64,000 bases of DNA from Stictocephala bisonia. Its lineage: Eukaryota > Arthropoda > Insecta > Hemiptera > Membracidae. The position numbers were made by a program, and so were the translations under genes. The stretch is taken from contig JAQJVL010000679.1 of the NCBI GenBank assembly GCA_035578905.1, positions 248,001 through 312,000 on the forward strand. The letters are read 5' to 3'. Numbering within the stretch: the stretch's first letter is position 1; each line of letters starts with the position of its first letter. This document shows, piece by piece, positions 1 through 13,380 of the stretch. The notes under the pieces were generated by a model that searched no databases, was not told the DNA's origin, and saw only the letters and a program-made list of their open reading frames with translations.

Positions 1-3000
1 TCTTACTGGTATAAGTATGTTTGCACCAATGTGACATTGTGTAGAGTTCTATTCCAGGCCAAGAGCGAGAGTACACTAAATTGCTCTATACATCATGTCG
101 ATCCAGACTGCGATACGTAATACTATGTCAGATATGTCTTACTGGTATAAGTATGTTTGCACCAATGTGACATTGTGTAGGGTTCTATTTCAGAGCAGGA
201 GCGAGAGTACACTAAATTGCTCCATACATCATGTCGACCCAGACTGCGATACGTAATACTATGTCAGATACGTCTTACTAGTATAAGTATGTTTGCACCA
301 ATGTGACATTGTGTAGGGTTCTATTTCAGAGCAGGAGCGAGAGTACACTAAATTGCTCCATACATCATGTCGACCCAGACTGCGATACGTAATACTATGT
401 CAGATACGTTTTACTAGTATAAGTATGTTTGCACCAATGTGACATTGTGTAGGGTTCTATTTCAGGGCAGGAGTGAGAGTACACTAAATTGCTCTATACA
501 TCATGTCGACCCAGACTGCGATACGTAATACTATGTCAGATACGTCTTACTAGTATAAGTATGTTTGCACCAATGTGACATTGTGTAGGGTTCTATTTCA
601 GGGCAGGAGTGAGAGTACACTAAATTGCTCTATACATCATGTCGATCCAGACTGCGATACGTGATACTATGTCAGATATGTCTTACTAGTATAAGTATGT
701 TTGCACCAATGTGACATTGTGTAGGGTTCTATTTCAGAGCAGGAGCGAGAGTACACTAAATTGCTCCATACATCATGTCGACCCAGACTGCGATACGTAA
801 TACTATGTCAGATATGTCTTACTGGTATAAGTATGTTTGCACCAATGTGACATTGTGTAGGGTTCTATTTCAGAGCAGGAGCGAGAGTACACTAAATTGC
901 TCTATACATCATGTCGACCCAGACTGCGATACGTGATACTATGTCAGATACGTCTTACTAGTATAAGTATGTTTGCACCAATGTGACATTGTGTAGGGTT
1001 CTATTTCAGAGCAGGAGCGAGAGTACACTAAATTGTTCTATACATCATGTCGACCCAGACTGCGATACGTAATACTATGTCAGATACGTCTTACTAGTAT
1101 AAGTATGTTTGCACCAATGTGACATTGTGTAGAGTTCTATTCCAGGCCAGGAGCGAGAGTACACTAAATTGCTCCATACATCATGTCGATCCAGACTGTG
1201 ATACGTGATACTATGTCAGATACGTCTTACTAGTATAAGTATGTTTGCACCAATGTGACATTGTGTAGGGTTCTATTTCAGAGCAGGAGCGAGAGTACAC
1301 TAAATTGTTCTATACATCATGTCGACCCAGACTGCGATACGTAATACTATGTCAGATACGTCTTACTAGTATAAGTATGTTATATACTAGTAAGACGTAT
1401 CTGTTATGTTATGTTATAAGTATGTTTGCACCAATGTGACATTGTGTAGGGTTCTATTCCAGAGCAGGAGCGAGAGTACACTAAATTGCTCCATACATCA
1501 TGTCGATCCAGACTATGATACGTGATACTATGTCAGATACGTCTTACTGATATAAGTATGTTTGCACCAATGTGACATTGTGTAGAGTTCTATTCCAGGC
1601 CAGGAGCGAGAGTACACTAAATTGCTCCATACATCATGTCGATCCAGACTATGATACGTGATACTATGTCAGATACGTCTTACTAGTATAAGTATGTTTG
1701 CACCAATGTGACATTGTGCAGAGTTCTATTCCAGGGCAGGAGCGAGAGTACACTAAATTGCTCCATACATCATGTCGATCCAGACTATGATACGTGATAC
1801 TATGTCAGATACGTCTTACTGATATAAGTATGTTTGCACCAATGTGACATTGTGTAGAGTTCTATTCCAGGGCAAGAGCGAGAGTACACTAAATTGCTCC
1901 ATACATCATGTCGATCCAGACTGTGATACGTGATACTATGTCAGATACGTCTTACTGATATAAGTATGTTTGCACCAATGTGACATTGTGTAGAGTTCTA
2001 TTCCAGGCCAGGAGCGAGAGTACACTAAATTGCTCTATACATCATGTCGATCCAGACTATGATACGTGATACTATGTCAGATACGTCTTACTAGTATAAG
2101 TATGTTTGCACCAATGTGACATTGTGCAGAGTTCTATTCCAGGGCAGGAGCGAGAGTACACTAAATTGCTCCATACATCATGTCGATCCAGACTATGATA
2201 CGTGATACTATGTCAGATATGTCTTACTGGTATAAGTATGTTTGCACCAATGTGACATTGTGTAGAGTTCTATTCCAGGGCAGGAGCGAGAGTACACTAA
2301 ATTGCTCCATACATCATGTCGACCCAGACTGTGATACGTGATACTATGTCAGATATGTCTTACTGGTATAAGTATGTTTGCACCAATGTGACATTGTGTA
2401 GAGTTCTATTCCAGGGCAGGAGCGAGAGTACACTAAATTGCTCCATACATCATGTCGACCCAGACTGTGATACGTGATACTATGTCAGATACGTCTTACT
2501 GTTATAAGTATGTTTGCACCAATGTGACATTGTGTAGAATTCTATTCCAGGCCAGGAGCGAGAGTACACTAAATTGCTCCATACATCATGTCGATCCAGA
2601 CTGTGATACGTGATACTATGTCAGATATGTCTTACTGGTATAAGTATGTTTGTACCAATATGACATTGTGTAGAATTCTATTCCAGGGCAGGAGCGAGAG
2701 TACACTAAATTGCTCCATACATCATGTCGATCCAGACTGTGATACGTGATACTATGTCAGATATGTCTTACTGGTATAAGTATGTTTGTACCAATATGAC
2801 ATTGTGTAGAATTCTATTCCAGGCCAGGAGCGAGAGTACACTAAATTGCTCCATACATCATGTCGATCCAGACTGTGATACGTGATACTATGTCAGATAT
2901 GTCTTACTGGTATAAGTATGTTTGTACCAATATGACATTGTGTAGAGTTCTATTCCAGGCCAGGAGCGAGAGTACACTAAATTGCTCCATACATCATGTC

Positions 3001-3340
3001 GATCCAGACTGTGATACGTGATACTATGTCAGATATGTCTTACTGGTATAAGTATGTTTGTACCAATATGACATTGTGTAGAGTTCTATTCCAGGGCAAG
3101 AGCGAGAGTACACTAAATTGCTCCATACATCATGTCGATCCAGACTGTGATACGTGATACTATGTCAGATATGTCTTACTGGCATAAGTATGTTTGTACC
3201 AATATGACATTGTGTAGAGTTCTATTCCAGGGCAAGAGCGAGAGTACACTAAATTGCTCCATACATTATGTCGATCCAGACTGTGATACGTGATACTATG
3301 TCAGATATGTCTTACTGGTATAAGTATGTTTGCACCAATG
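1..3340 (+). repeat. 136-bp satellite array, about 24 copies
   Basis: A head-to-tail array of a 136-bp unit: the phrase TCTTACT(G/A)GTATAAG recurs at 1, 137, 273 and so on. The array runs off the left edge of the window. Copies differ by a few substitutions. Variants drift along the array: left copies carry AGGGTTCTATTTCAG, right copies AGAGTTCTATTCCAG, and the last ones ACCAATATGAC. This gradient is what local unequal exchange produces. The reading frame is not kept (136 is not a multiple of 3) and no coding role is supported. Confidence 0.97.
1361..1416. repeat. Short palindrome interrupting the 136-bp array
   Basis: Part of the unit (CAGATACGTCTTACTAGTAT) is followed after a 7-base loop by its reverse complement, ending in CTAGTAAGACGTATCTG. 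A short GTTAT-type stutter comes next, then the normal unit resumes. It is the only break in register in the left array. A template switch during replication is the simplest explanation. Confidence 0.85.
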
Positions 3341-3625
3341 TCAAATCGTGTAGTGTCACAGACCTGGACGGATCACTTAATCCATCTACCAGACACGAGT
3401 CTTGATTATGTCATTGTATAACTGTCTGGTAGACTTTATCACCCAAAACCAATTAAACTAGAGATGATCATAGTACTGTGCTGACAGTCACCAGGTTTTA
3501 GATGGATCACTCAATCCTTCATCCTAGCACGAGTCTTGGTCATGGTCTTTATATGAATGTCTAGTAGACTTTATCAAACAAAATAAATCACACTGACAAT
3601 GATCACATTACTCGGACAGGGATAA
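3341..3625 (+). repeat. Two degenerate copies of the 129/133-bp satellite family
   Basis: Directly abutting the 136-bp array are two diverged units containing GGATCACT(T/C)AATCC, (A/G)CACGAGTCTTG and a CTGTCTGGTAGAC-like segment. The same phrases define the arrays at 20716-21335 and 35655-36515. These copies are much more diverged than those arrays, so they look like old remnants. Confidence 0.8.
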
Positions 3626-4752
3626 CGAAACTGTTAAGACCATTGTAGATGGTGGAGTTAAATATATGATGCTTTACACTCAATTACTGGCAATGAGTCA
3701 TCGTCATTGTCATTTTTATATCAATAATGCTACTGACAATTGAACAATGACTGAGAAAACAAAATTTTAAAAATGTACTTTGTATTGGATTTCGTCCGTA
3801 AGAGTAGGTGTTTTACCTGTTTATTTGCCTAAATATCATATTAAAATATCACAAATTGAATATATACTATATATATCTGGAAGACAAATGTGTTTCGCAT
3901 AGTCAACACTATGTACCTAATTTTTTATTGGAGTACAATTCTAAATCACATTAAAATGTTTCTTTATTAGGTTTGTTTGATCCATTTTAATATTAATAAT
4001 AAAAAAAAAAAGAAAAAAGAGAAAACAAAATTTTAAAACTTAAGTTTATTTTACTAAGACTTTTTTTAGTTTAATTGTTTGAAATTCATTAATTTATTTT
4101 GCAATAAGTAATACAGTGTTGCTTTTACTTGTCCAGCTAGTAGTACTGTGCTTTGGGATTTTACTTTATACTACTTAACATGAATCGTCATGAAGAATAT
4201 GTTGTGTTAGAGTAAACATTACACCTATTCTTAACTATCAGTATAACTATCAGTTAGGCACAACGCACTACTGTGATGTACACTACTATGGGTATGAATG
4301 CTTCTAGCTATTGTAAAGAATTTAATAAATTAATTGACTTTGCTTGATAACTGTGCATTTCAATTAGGCGTATATGTAAAATTAATATCTTCTGTCTTCT
4401 GGATGATTTATACGTACAATAATTCAAATAACAAATTTGGAAATTAAGTACAGTATGTTTTATTAAAAAGGAATACTTGAATGAATATTTAAATGAGTAA
4501 TAATAAATTTTAGTATGATAAACATATTTAAAATAGGTATTGATACATAACTCTTTCTAGGAATTGAGAATGGGACTACATATAATAAATAGGGAAAGGG
4601 TTTTCGTGCTGGACTTGGTATATTTTTGTGGAAAATAAATACATTTAGTTGAAGAAGCCAATCTTGTTAATAAAATTATGTTAAACGAATAAACAGAAAT
4701 AGTAAATATTAAATTAATATTTGGAGTGTGTTTGAATATTAAATTAATATTA

Positions 4753-4788
<36 letters not shown>

Positions 4789-6754
4789 TAATATTAATAA
4801 ATTAATATTGGTTTGATGGAGTTGGTCTCACTCAGTGGTTCATTTCAAGTAGATTGCATTAAAATTCTTCTGGGTAGTTCATAGATATTAGTTCATTCAA
4901 AGTTACAGTTCACTGATATAATTTATTTAATTATTGATGTTAAATCACTTTTATTATTTTGTTTTATGGAAAACTGTTCACCCAATAAAAATGGCTTGCT
5001 TCCATCTACATTTCTGGGTGAAGAAAGAGTCTTTCTTCAAAGTTCATTGTTGAAAAGAATTTAATTATATCATACATTTTTAATTTAACACTGTTAAATC
5101 ACTTGAACACTAGACTGGCTTCTCATTGGTAGAAAATATTTACAATTGAATAGGTTTTTGGGAAATGATTGTAAATTAATTTATATTATAGTATTAGTAT
5201 TATATTATAGTTGAGTTATACTATAGTAAATTTGCTAATAAATTTAGAATTTTTTTTTTATTAGTGACTGAAATAAACAATCTCATGACAATACTAATTA
5301 CATTTGGTACATATGAATTATTATATAAACAGGTATATGTTTGTTTATTAAATTATAAGGTGATTGTTTATATAAACATAGGTATATTTATTATTTAAAA
5401 CTAGTTGTAATGTCATATACATAATATTTTTTAATTTTTTATATTACGAAATACTTTCTGCACTTACCCGGTTTGTCAGGTTTATTTACCTATGTTTTCT
5501 GTCAATCACTTACCCTTTTTACAATACATGAAGTTCAATAAAAACAATCCTAAGTGATGATTATTTCACTATGTATTATGAAGTTAACTCTAGAAAAAAT
5601 TATTGAAATACCTCGGATTATTATTCAGGCAAGAAACGCCGACATAGCTTGGGTATATAAGTGAATATGAATGATTATACATGTGTAGGATGAGTGTGAA
5701 TTACATGAGTACTGTAGTCTGGTTACTAACAAGACCTACTGTTCCGTAGAAGGAGCTATTTATTACTAGCCCAATAGCATGAAATTAAGGTACGAATCTA
5801 TACGTGAAATCAGGATAGCTGTACGTGGAATCTGATTTTCAAATAATGACAAACCTGATACTCAGTTACCTTGACTACAACCCAATACGGACCTCTCTAG
5901 TTAGTGTCCACGTCATGGCAGTGGTATAGTCAAGGTTATTGTTACTTACCTCCAAAGGTGGTTTATATCTAACTATATCTAAATAGATAGGTGAATTTAG
6001 TTGAATACAGGTAAATTTTTGAAAATGCATTATTATAATTATAATAATTGGTTTAAAAAGAAATAACTAGAGGATTTTTACTGTTATACATAATAGTAAC
6101 AGTGATAAGTTAAAATCTCTTCATGTTGTGTAAAATTGATTGAAAGTCATTCACTTTCTTAATAATTTGCTAATGGCGTTCCCCACCTATGCATAACAAT
6201 TCCAATAAACCAAAATCAAGACATGCTTGAAATTCCTGGATAAATTATGACGAATAGGAAATCAACGGGCTATTATTACGTTGCGGAAACTATATCCATT
6301 TAATCAGCTATTACAAAAACAAAATCAAGCTTAAATGCTTTGAATGTCTTAGTTAACGACATGCAGCGTTTGCGTTTGTTCAATTATGACATAATCCAAG
6401 CCCAATAATCAATCAACCAATCAAATGGCTAGTACACAAGAGTATTAGACTGGTGTCCAAAATATCACTAACCTATTTAAAACCAAACCATCAAAAGCAA
6501 CAAAGCAGTTTTATGCATATGTTAACATTGAGGGTACACCTGTTAAATCTTAGGTAGATCAAGATAAAAATTTCTACCCCAAGACATGCTCATCATATTC
6601 AATTGTCCTTTTCAGCCAATTAATTATTGGTTTTAGATCTTACAACCAAAATTATTTTACTCTTTTTGGCAAATTTGAAGTTTATATAAGCTACAGGTTA
6701 AATGGTTTTAAATAAGATTTACATCGTACCAGACAACTGCCTACCTGAATTATG
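3626..6754. other. AT-rich spacer without recognisable genes
   Basis: This 3.1-kb spacer lies between the two oppositely oriented 136-bp arrays. I find no long frame, no recognisable domain and no RNA gene. It holds a (TA)n microsatellite near 4757-4784 and several A/T runs. Confidence 0.7.
4757..4784. repeat. (TA)n microsatellite
   Basis: An uninterrupted run of alternating A and T, embedded in AATTAATATTAATAAAT-like sequence that is itself repeated on both sides. Confidence 0.9.
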
Positions 6755-7499
6755 ACGACATGATGCATAGAGCAATTTAGTGTACTCTCGCTCCTGCCCT
6801 GGAATAGAATTCTACACAATGTCACATTGGTGCAAACATACTTATGCCAGTAAGACATATCTGACATAGTATCACGTATCACAGTCTGGGTCGACATGAT
6901 GTATGGAGCAATTTAGTGTACTCTCGCTCCTGCCCTGGAATAGAATTCTACACAATGTCATATTGGTACAAACATACTTATACCAGTAAGACATATCTGA
7001 CATAGTATCACGTATCACAGTCTGGGTCGACATGATGTATGGAGCAATTTAGTGTACTCTCGCTCCTGCCCTGGAATAGAATTCTACACAATGTCACATT
7101 GGTGCAAACATACTTATGCCAGTAAGACATATCTGACATAGTATCACGTATCACAGTCTGGGTCGACATGATGCATACAGCAATTTAGTGTACTCTCGCT
7201 CTTGCCCTGGAATAGAATTCTACACAATGCCACATTGGTGCAAACATACATATGCCAGTAAGACATATCTGACATAGTATTATGTATCGCACTCTGGATC
7301 GACATGATGTATGGAGCAATTTAATGTACTCTCGCTCCTGCCCTGGAATAGAACTCTACACAATGTCATATTGGTGCTAACATACTTATGCCAGTAAGAC
7401 ATATCTGACATAGTATTACGTATCACAGTATGGATCGACATGATGTATGGAGCAATTTAGTGTACTCTCGCTCTTGCCCTGGAATAGAACTCTACACAA
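6755..7499 (-). repeat. 136-bp satellite, inverted array, about 5.5 copies
   Basis: This is the reverse complement of the unit at 1-3340, recognised by GAGCAATTTAGTGTACTCTC and TCTGACATAGTAT repeating every 136 bp. Several copies carry the AGAATTCTA and ATATGAC variants that are typical of the right end of the left array. The two arrays are therefore related by inversion or by exchange between inverted partners. Confidence 0.95.
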
Positions 7500-9410
7500 A
7501 TTATAGGCTCTCTGCATTATACTTTCTAAATTGTTGTTCCAAACGCTCTGTGTTTACTGTATACATTGTCCATAACACATTGAAAGCATGTTTGAGGCAT
7601 AGCACAAAGGATTTCTCATTTGTGTATACTCAAAAGTATCGGTTGTAGTTGATTTCTAGGTAACAGCTTCACTTTTCATTTTTATCCTAAAGTCTGATAA
7701 GTTATCGACATATATGGAAGCTTATCATTTTGAAAAATGAATAATATAAACATCTATAATGACTAAAAATTGACCTATTTCAAGTAGAAGCAGCATCATG
7801 AAATTACATCAACTAATTTCAAACCAGATTTCTCAGTCGAAGGGTTTCATCTTATTAAAAGCTCTCGGTGCTGCTCGAGGGTATAACATCTTGAGGGTTC
7901 TCGTTGATTATAAAATCATCTTATTTAAATTTTTTAGCTATTATAGCTTATTTGTATATATATAAAAGTAGGGCATATTTCCCTTAGAACACGAATAAAT
8001 TATTAATGTTTGGTTATGACATAAATTTACTAAGCTTTTTAAAGTACTTCACCTGTTATATGTTTGAGTTTTTTTGTAGTTACCACGGTTATCTATAAGA
8101 ACCAAATTTAGTAATCAATACTAGACCTATATATGTAACCTGCTAATACATGACGTAAAATTATAATATTCTGTTCAAATGTTACGTTTGAACAACTTTT
8201 TTATATATTTTTCAATGAATTACGTTTACGTGTAAAATATTCTTCTAGGAGCAGAAGTATGATGGTATTGTTAGAAGTAGAAAGCGAGTATACCAAGCCC
8301 GGTACAATCATTAGCGTCAATCTTGAGGAAAACGCTCTAATTGTAATTTTAGTTACTTTTATTTCATTATTTCATACATTGTTATATTTGAAATAAATTC
8401 ATCAAATTTATGCATGTAAATTTATTTATTCAGTTTTTAATTATTGATTTCTGCAGATTATGTTACTATTTAGTTACTTTAAATATATTGACCATTCTTA
8501 ATTTATGTAAATTCATCATGTATCAAGATGATGAATTTACATGTATTTGTCCTCTTACGAACATGAGAACTGAAGAGTAAAAAAAAAAAAAAATTTCTAT
8601 GACTCAAGATATTGTTGTGTTCAAATACTATTTGACCTAGGAACTCTATCCACTCTTTTAAAAACGAACATTTCTAGATTTAAATGAAGATCGAACCTCT
8701 ATACTAGATTTAGGCAGGCATAGTATAGAGGCTCAACAATTAGATCTGCACTCTTACATTGTTGAGCCATGGACTAAAATGTCGTTTAAATAGTATTCGA
8801 TCTTGAATACATCTCATAGAATTTTACCGGAGCTTGAGTGTAACTATGGTTAAGAGCCTATTTTCTGTTCGAAAATTACTAGGAGAGCTGACCCTACGTT
8901 GTTTTCATCAATAGCATTGAGAGGCTGGGTAACAACTTGCAGGGTGTCGAGTACAAACAAGTTATTTTCGTACTTTCAATAAATTTAAATTGTTCATAAG
9001 AAACATAAAACCTTATCAAACACTTATCTTCCAATAAAGTTAAAAAAAAATATTGAATTGATTTTTGTGAAATTATTGAATTATAGAAAAAAGAATAGTT
9101 AAAAAAACCCAATGTTTTTAAAGTTTAATCGAAAGACCAAATTATAAATATACTGAACACTTTTATAAAGGATGTTAGTATTAAAATATATTTGTAAAAT
9201 TTATTTCATATAATTATATTTTTATCTCAAGAATCAAAAAAAATCAGTCCAGCCACCCTGGACTGTATAGAGATGATATCACGTTGTATCTCCAGGCATT
9301 TTAATATCAGTCCTGACACCCGTTGCAAGATCTTTATTTTTAAAACAATGTCTTTATGTTAAATCATTTATACACTATATTAAAAGACTTGTAGTGACTG
9401 TTTTAGTATT
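7500..9410. other. AT-rich unique region with small hairpins
   Basis: No convincing gene. It contains a 14-bp-stem hairpin (ATGTAAATTCATCA, 8505-8518, with its complement at 8529-8542), an A run near 8580, and the paired hairpins at 8696-8768. Confidence 0.65.
8696..8768. other. Two adjacent 11-bp-stem hairpins
   Basis: CCTCTATACTA (8696-8706) pairs with TAGTATAGAGG (8721-8731). GGCTCAACAAT (8730-8740) pairs with ATTGTTGAGCC (8758-8768). The two perfect stems share two bases. On the minus strand a GGTTCGATC motif (like a Pol III B box) flanks them. A tRNA-related or structured RNA is possible, but I see no complete tRNA fold. Confidence 0.55.
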
Positions 9411-12400
9411 AGTTACTAGTCAAGGCCATCAGCAAAGTAGTTGTACTTATAATATTAGTATCTTCATTGCTGTGTATAGAAGTAGTTACTAGTCAAGGCC
9501 ATCAGCAAAGTTGTTGTACTTATGATATTACTATCTTCATAGCTGTGTATATAGAAGTAGTTACTAGTCAAGGCCATCAGCAAAGTAGTTGTACTTATAA
9601 TATTACTATCTTCATTGCTGTGTACATAGAAGTGGTTACTAGTCAAGGCCATCAGCAAAGTAGTTGTACTTATAATATTACTATCTTCATTGCTGTGTAT
9701 ATAGAAGTGTTTACTAGTCAAGGCTATCAGCAAATTAGTTGTACTTATAATATTACTATCTTCATTGCTGTGTATATAGAAGTGTTTACTAGTCAAGGCC
9801 ATCAGCAAAGTTGTTGTACTTATAATATTACTATCTTCATTGCTGTGTATATAGAAGTGGTTACTAGTCAAGGCCATCAGCAAATTAGTTGTACTTATAA
9901 CATTACTATCTTCATTGCTGTGTATATAGAAGTGGTTACTAGTCAAGGCTATCAGTAAAGTAGTTGTACTTATAATATTACTATCTTCATTGCTGTGTAC
10001 ATAGAAGTGTTTACTAGTCAAGGCCATCAGCAAATTAGTTGTACTTATAATATTACTATCTTCATTGCTGTGTATATAGAAGTGGTTACTAGTCAAGGCC
10101 ATCAGCAAAGTAGTTGTACTTATAATATTACTATCTTCATTGCTGTGTATATAGAAGTGGTTACTAGTCAAGGCCATCAGTAAAGTAGTTGTACTTATAA
10201 TATTACTATCTTCATTGCTGTGTACATAGAAGTAGTTACTAGTCAAGGCCATCAGCAAAGTAGTTGTACTTATAATATTACTATCTTCATTGCTGTGTAT
10301 ATAGAAGTGGTTACTAGTCAAGGCCATCAGCAAAGTAGTTGTACTTATAATATTACTATCTTCATTACTGTGTATATAGAAGTGGTTACTAGTCAAGGCC
10401 ATCAGCAAAGTAGTTGTACTTATAATATTACTATCTTCATTGCTGTGTATATAGAAGTGGTTACTAGTCAAGGCCATCAGTAAAGTAGTTGTACTTATAA
10501 TATTACTATCTTCATTGCTGTGTACATAGAAGTAGTTACTAGTCAAGGCCATCAGCAAAGTAGTTGTACTTATAATATTACTATCTTCATTGCTGTGTAT
10601 ATAGAAGTAGTTACTAGTCAAGGCCATCAGCAAAGTAGTTGTACTTATAATATTACTATCTTCATTGCTGTGTACATAGAAGTAGTTACTAGTCAAGGCC
10701 ATCAGCAAAGTAGTTGTACTTATAATATTACTATCTTCATTGCTGTGTACATAGAAGTAGTTACTAGTCAAGGCCATCAGCAAAGTAGTTGTACTTATAA
10801 TATTACTATCTTCATTGCTGTGTACATAGATGTGGTTACTAGTCAAGGCCATCAGCAAAGTAGTTGTACTTATAATATTACTATCTTCATTGCTGTGTAT
10901 ATAGAAGTAGTTACTAGTCAAGGCCATCAGCAAAGTAGTTGTACTTATAATATTACTATCTTCATTGCTGTGTACATAGATGTGGTTACTAGTCAAGGCC
11001 ATCAGCAAAGTAGTTGTACTTATAATATTACTATCTTCATTGCTGTGTACATAGATGTGGTTACTAGTCAAGGCCATCAGCAAAGTAGTTGTACTTATAA
11101 TATTACTATCTTCATTGCTGTGTACATAGAAGTAGTTACTAGTCAAGGCCATCAGCAAAGTAGTTGTACTTATAATATTACTATCTTCATTGCTGTGTAC
11201 ATAGATGTGGTTACTAGTCAAGGCCATCAGCAAAGTAGTTGTACTTATAATATTACTATCTTCATTGCTGTGTATATAGAAGTAGTTACTAGTCAAGGCC
11301 ATCAGCAAAGTAGTTGTACTTATAATATTACTATCTTCATTGCTGTGTACATAGATGTGGTTACTAGTCAAGGCCATCAGCAAAGTTGTTGTACTTATAA
11401 TATTACTATCTTCATTGCTGTGTATATAGAAGTGGTTACTAGTCAAGGCCATCAGTAAAGTAGTTGTACTTATAATATTACTATCTTCATTGCTGTGTAT
11501 ATAGAAGTGGTTACTAGTCAAGGCCATCAGTAAAGTTGTTGTACTTATAATATTACTATCTTCATTGCTGTGTATATAGAAGTGGTTACTAGTCAAGGCC
11601 ATCAGCAAAGTAGTTGTACTTATAATATTACTATCTTCATTGCTGTGTATATAGAAGTGGTTACTAGTCAAGGCCATCAGCAAAGTTGTTGTACTTATAA
11701 TATTACTATCTTCATTGCTGTGTATATAGAAGTGGTTACTAGTCAAGGCCATCAGCAAAGTAGTTGTACTTATAATATTACTATCTTCATTGCTGTGTAT
11801 ATAGAAGTGGTTACTAGTCAAGGCCATCAGCAAAGTAGTTGTACTTATAATATTACTATCTTCATTGCTGTGTATATAGAAGTGGTTACTAGTCAAGGCC
11901 ATCAGCAAAGTTGTTGTACTTATAATATTACTATCTTCATTGCTGTGTATATAGAAGTGGTTACTAGTCAAGGCTATCAGTAAAGTAGTTGTACTTATAA
12001 TATTACTATCTTCATTGCTGTGTATATAGAAGTGGTTACTAGTCAAGGCCATCAGCAAAGTTGTTGTACTTATAATATTACTATCTTCATTGCTGTGTAT
12101 ATAGAAGTGGTTACTAGTCAAGGCCATCAGCAAAGTTGTTGTACTTATAATATTACTATCTTCATTGCTGTGTATATAGAAGTGGTTACTAGTCAAGGCC
12201 ATCAGCAAAGTTGTTGTACTTATAATATTACTATCTTCATTGCTGTGTATATAGAAGTGGTTACTAGTCAAGGCCATCAGCAAAGTTGTTGTACTTATAA
12301 TATTACTATCTTCATTGCTGTGTATATAGAAGTGGTTACTAGTCAAGGCCATCAGCAAAGTTGTTGTACTTATAATATTACTATCTTCATTGCTGTGTAT

Positions 12401-12566
12401 ATAGAAGTGGGTACTAGTCAAGGCCATCAGCAAAGTTGTTATACTTATAATATTACTATCTTCATTGCTGTGTATATAGAAGTGGTTACTAGTCAAGGCC
12501 ATCAGCAAAGTTGTTGTACTTATAATATTACTATCTTCATTGCTGTGTATATAGAAGTAGTTACCT
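9411..12566. repeat. 75-bp minisatellite, about 42 copies
   Basis: The unit contains GTTACTAGTCAAGGCCATCA, TAGTTGTACTTATAATATTA and CTTCATTGCTGTGTA, and recurs exactly every 75 bp. Because 75 is divisible by three and the unit lacks stops in one minus-strand phase, an open frame of 1014 codons (9464-12508, minus) arises with about 40 identical 25-residue units. On the plus strand CAA-to-TAA changes break the frame at several copies. Substitutions in the minus frame are mostly amino-acid changing (H/Y, F/I, I/V, N/K), there is no signal peptide or non-repeat domain, and no promoter is evident. I therefore call this a non-coding tandem repeat. Confidence 0.95.
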
Positions 12567-13380
12567 GATTATTTTTAGATAGTAATGACAAGAAATAGCT
12601 GAAAAAAATAGCAGATATAAATTGGTTTAATATATATGATTGATAATTTGTATTAAGTAAAGCTGATTACTGTAAGTGAAAAGCAACGAGAAAAAAATCT
12701 ATTGCACAGAATTATTCCATCGACATTTAATAGAATAAATTGGTTATTATTGTATATAATGCGGTTTGTAAATCTTATTCTTTTTCTTATTTACATAATA
12801 CATTCGTTGAATAACAACATTTTTTTTCCATACAAATTTATTATGCTACATGATTTAATATCGTTTACCATTTTAAACTTTACATACGATGTTAGATATA
12901 AATATTTGTGACAGTATACACCTGGTAAAAAGGTTTATAGTTAAACATTTTATTGATAATGTGTAGTAGGTAAAATAGGATGATCATAAAATTTCGGCCA
13001 ATAAAGTTTGCACGAATAAAAACCTACATACTTGCTTGCATTAATAAAATTAAAGTAGCACAATTTGCATATTTTAACATAAACGTTATATAAAATATAT
13101 ATTAAATGTTCAAAGATGAACATCTGAACCATACAAAGTGTTTTTATTAAGAGGATAGAAAATCAATCGTTTTTTCTTACAATAGTTTTTCTCATATTAA
13201 TGCATGAATGTATATTTTTTTCAATATCTTATGAATACAAGTTAATGCCATAAATATTCACTTTGTTCTAATATTAAATGTACTCAAGTTATCTTTGTAA
13301 ACTTACATTTGTTTAAACATTACTCTAAATGGGATATTATTTTTATTCCTTAAAATATTTGCAAACATACATTTTCTTAA
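12567..13380. other. AT-rich sequence, nothing recognised
   Basis: No repeat unit, RNA gene or plausible protein. The short open frames here have extreme A/T composition. Confidence 0.6.

Noticed and set aside
9464..12508. 1014-residue minus-strand protein
   Set aside because: It is composed only of 25-residue copies of a 75-bp minisatellite. The changes are mostly replacement changes, and the plus strand is also widely open. Best read as non-coding.
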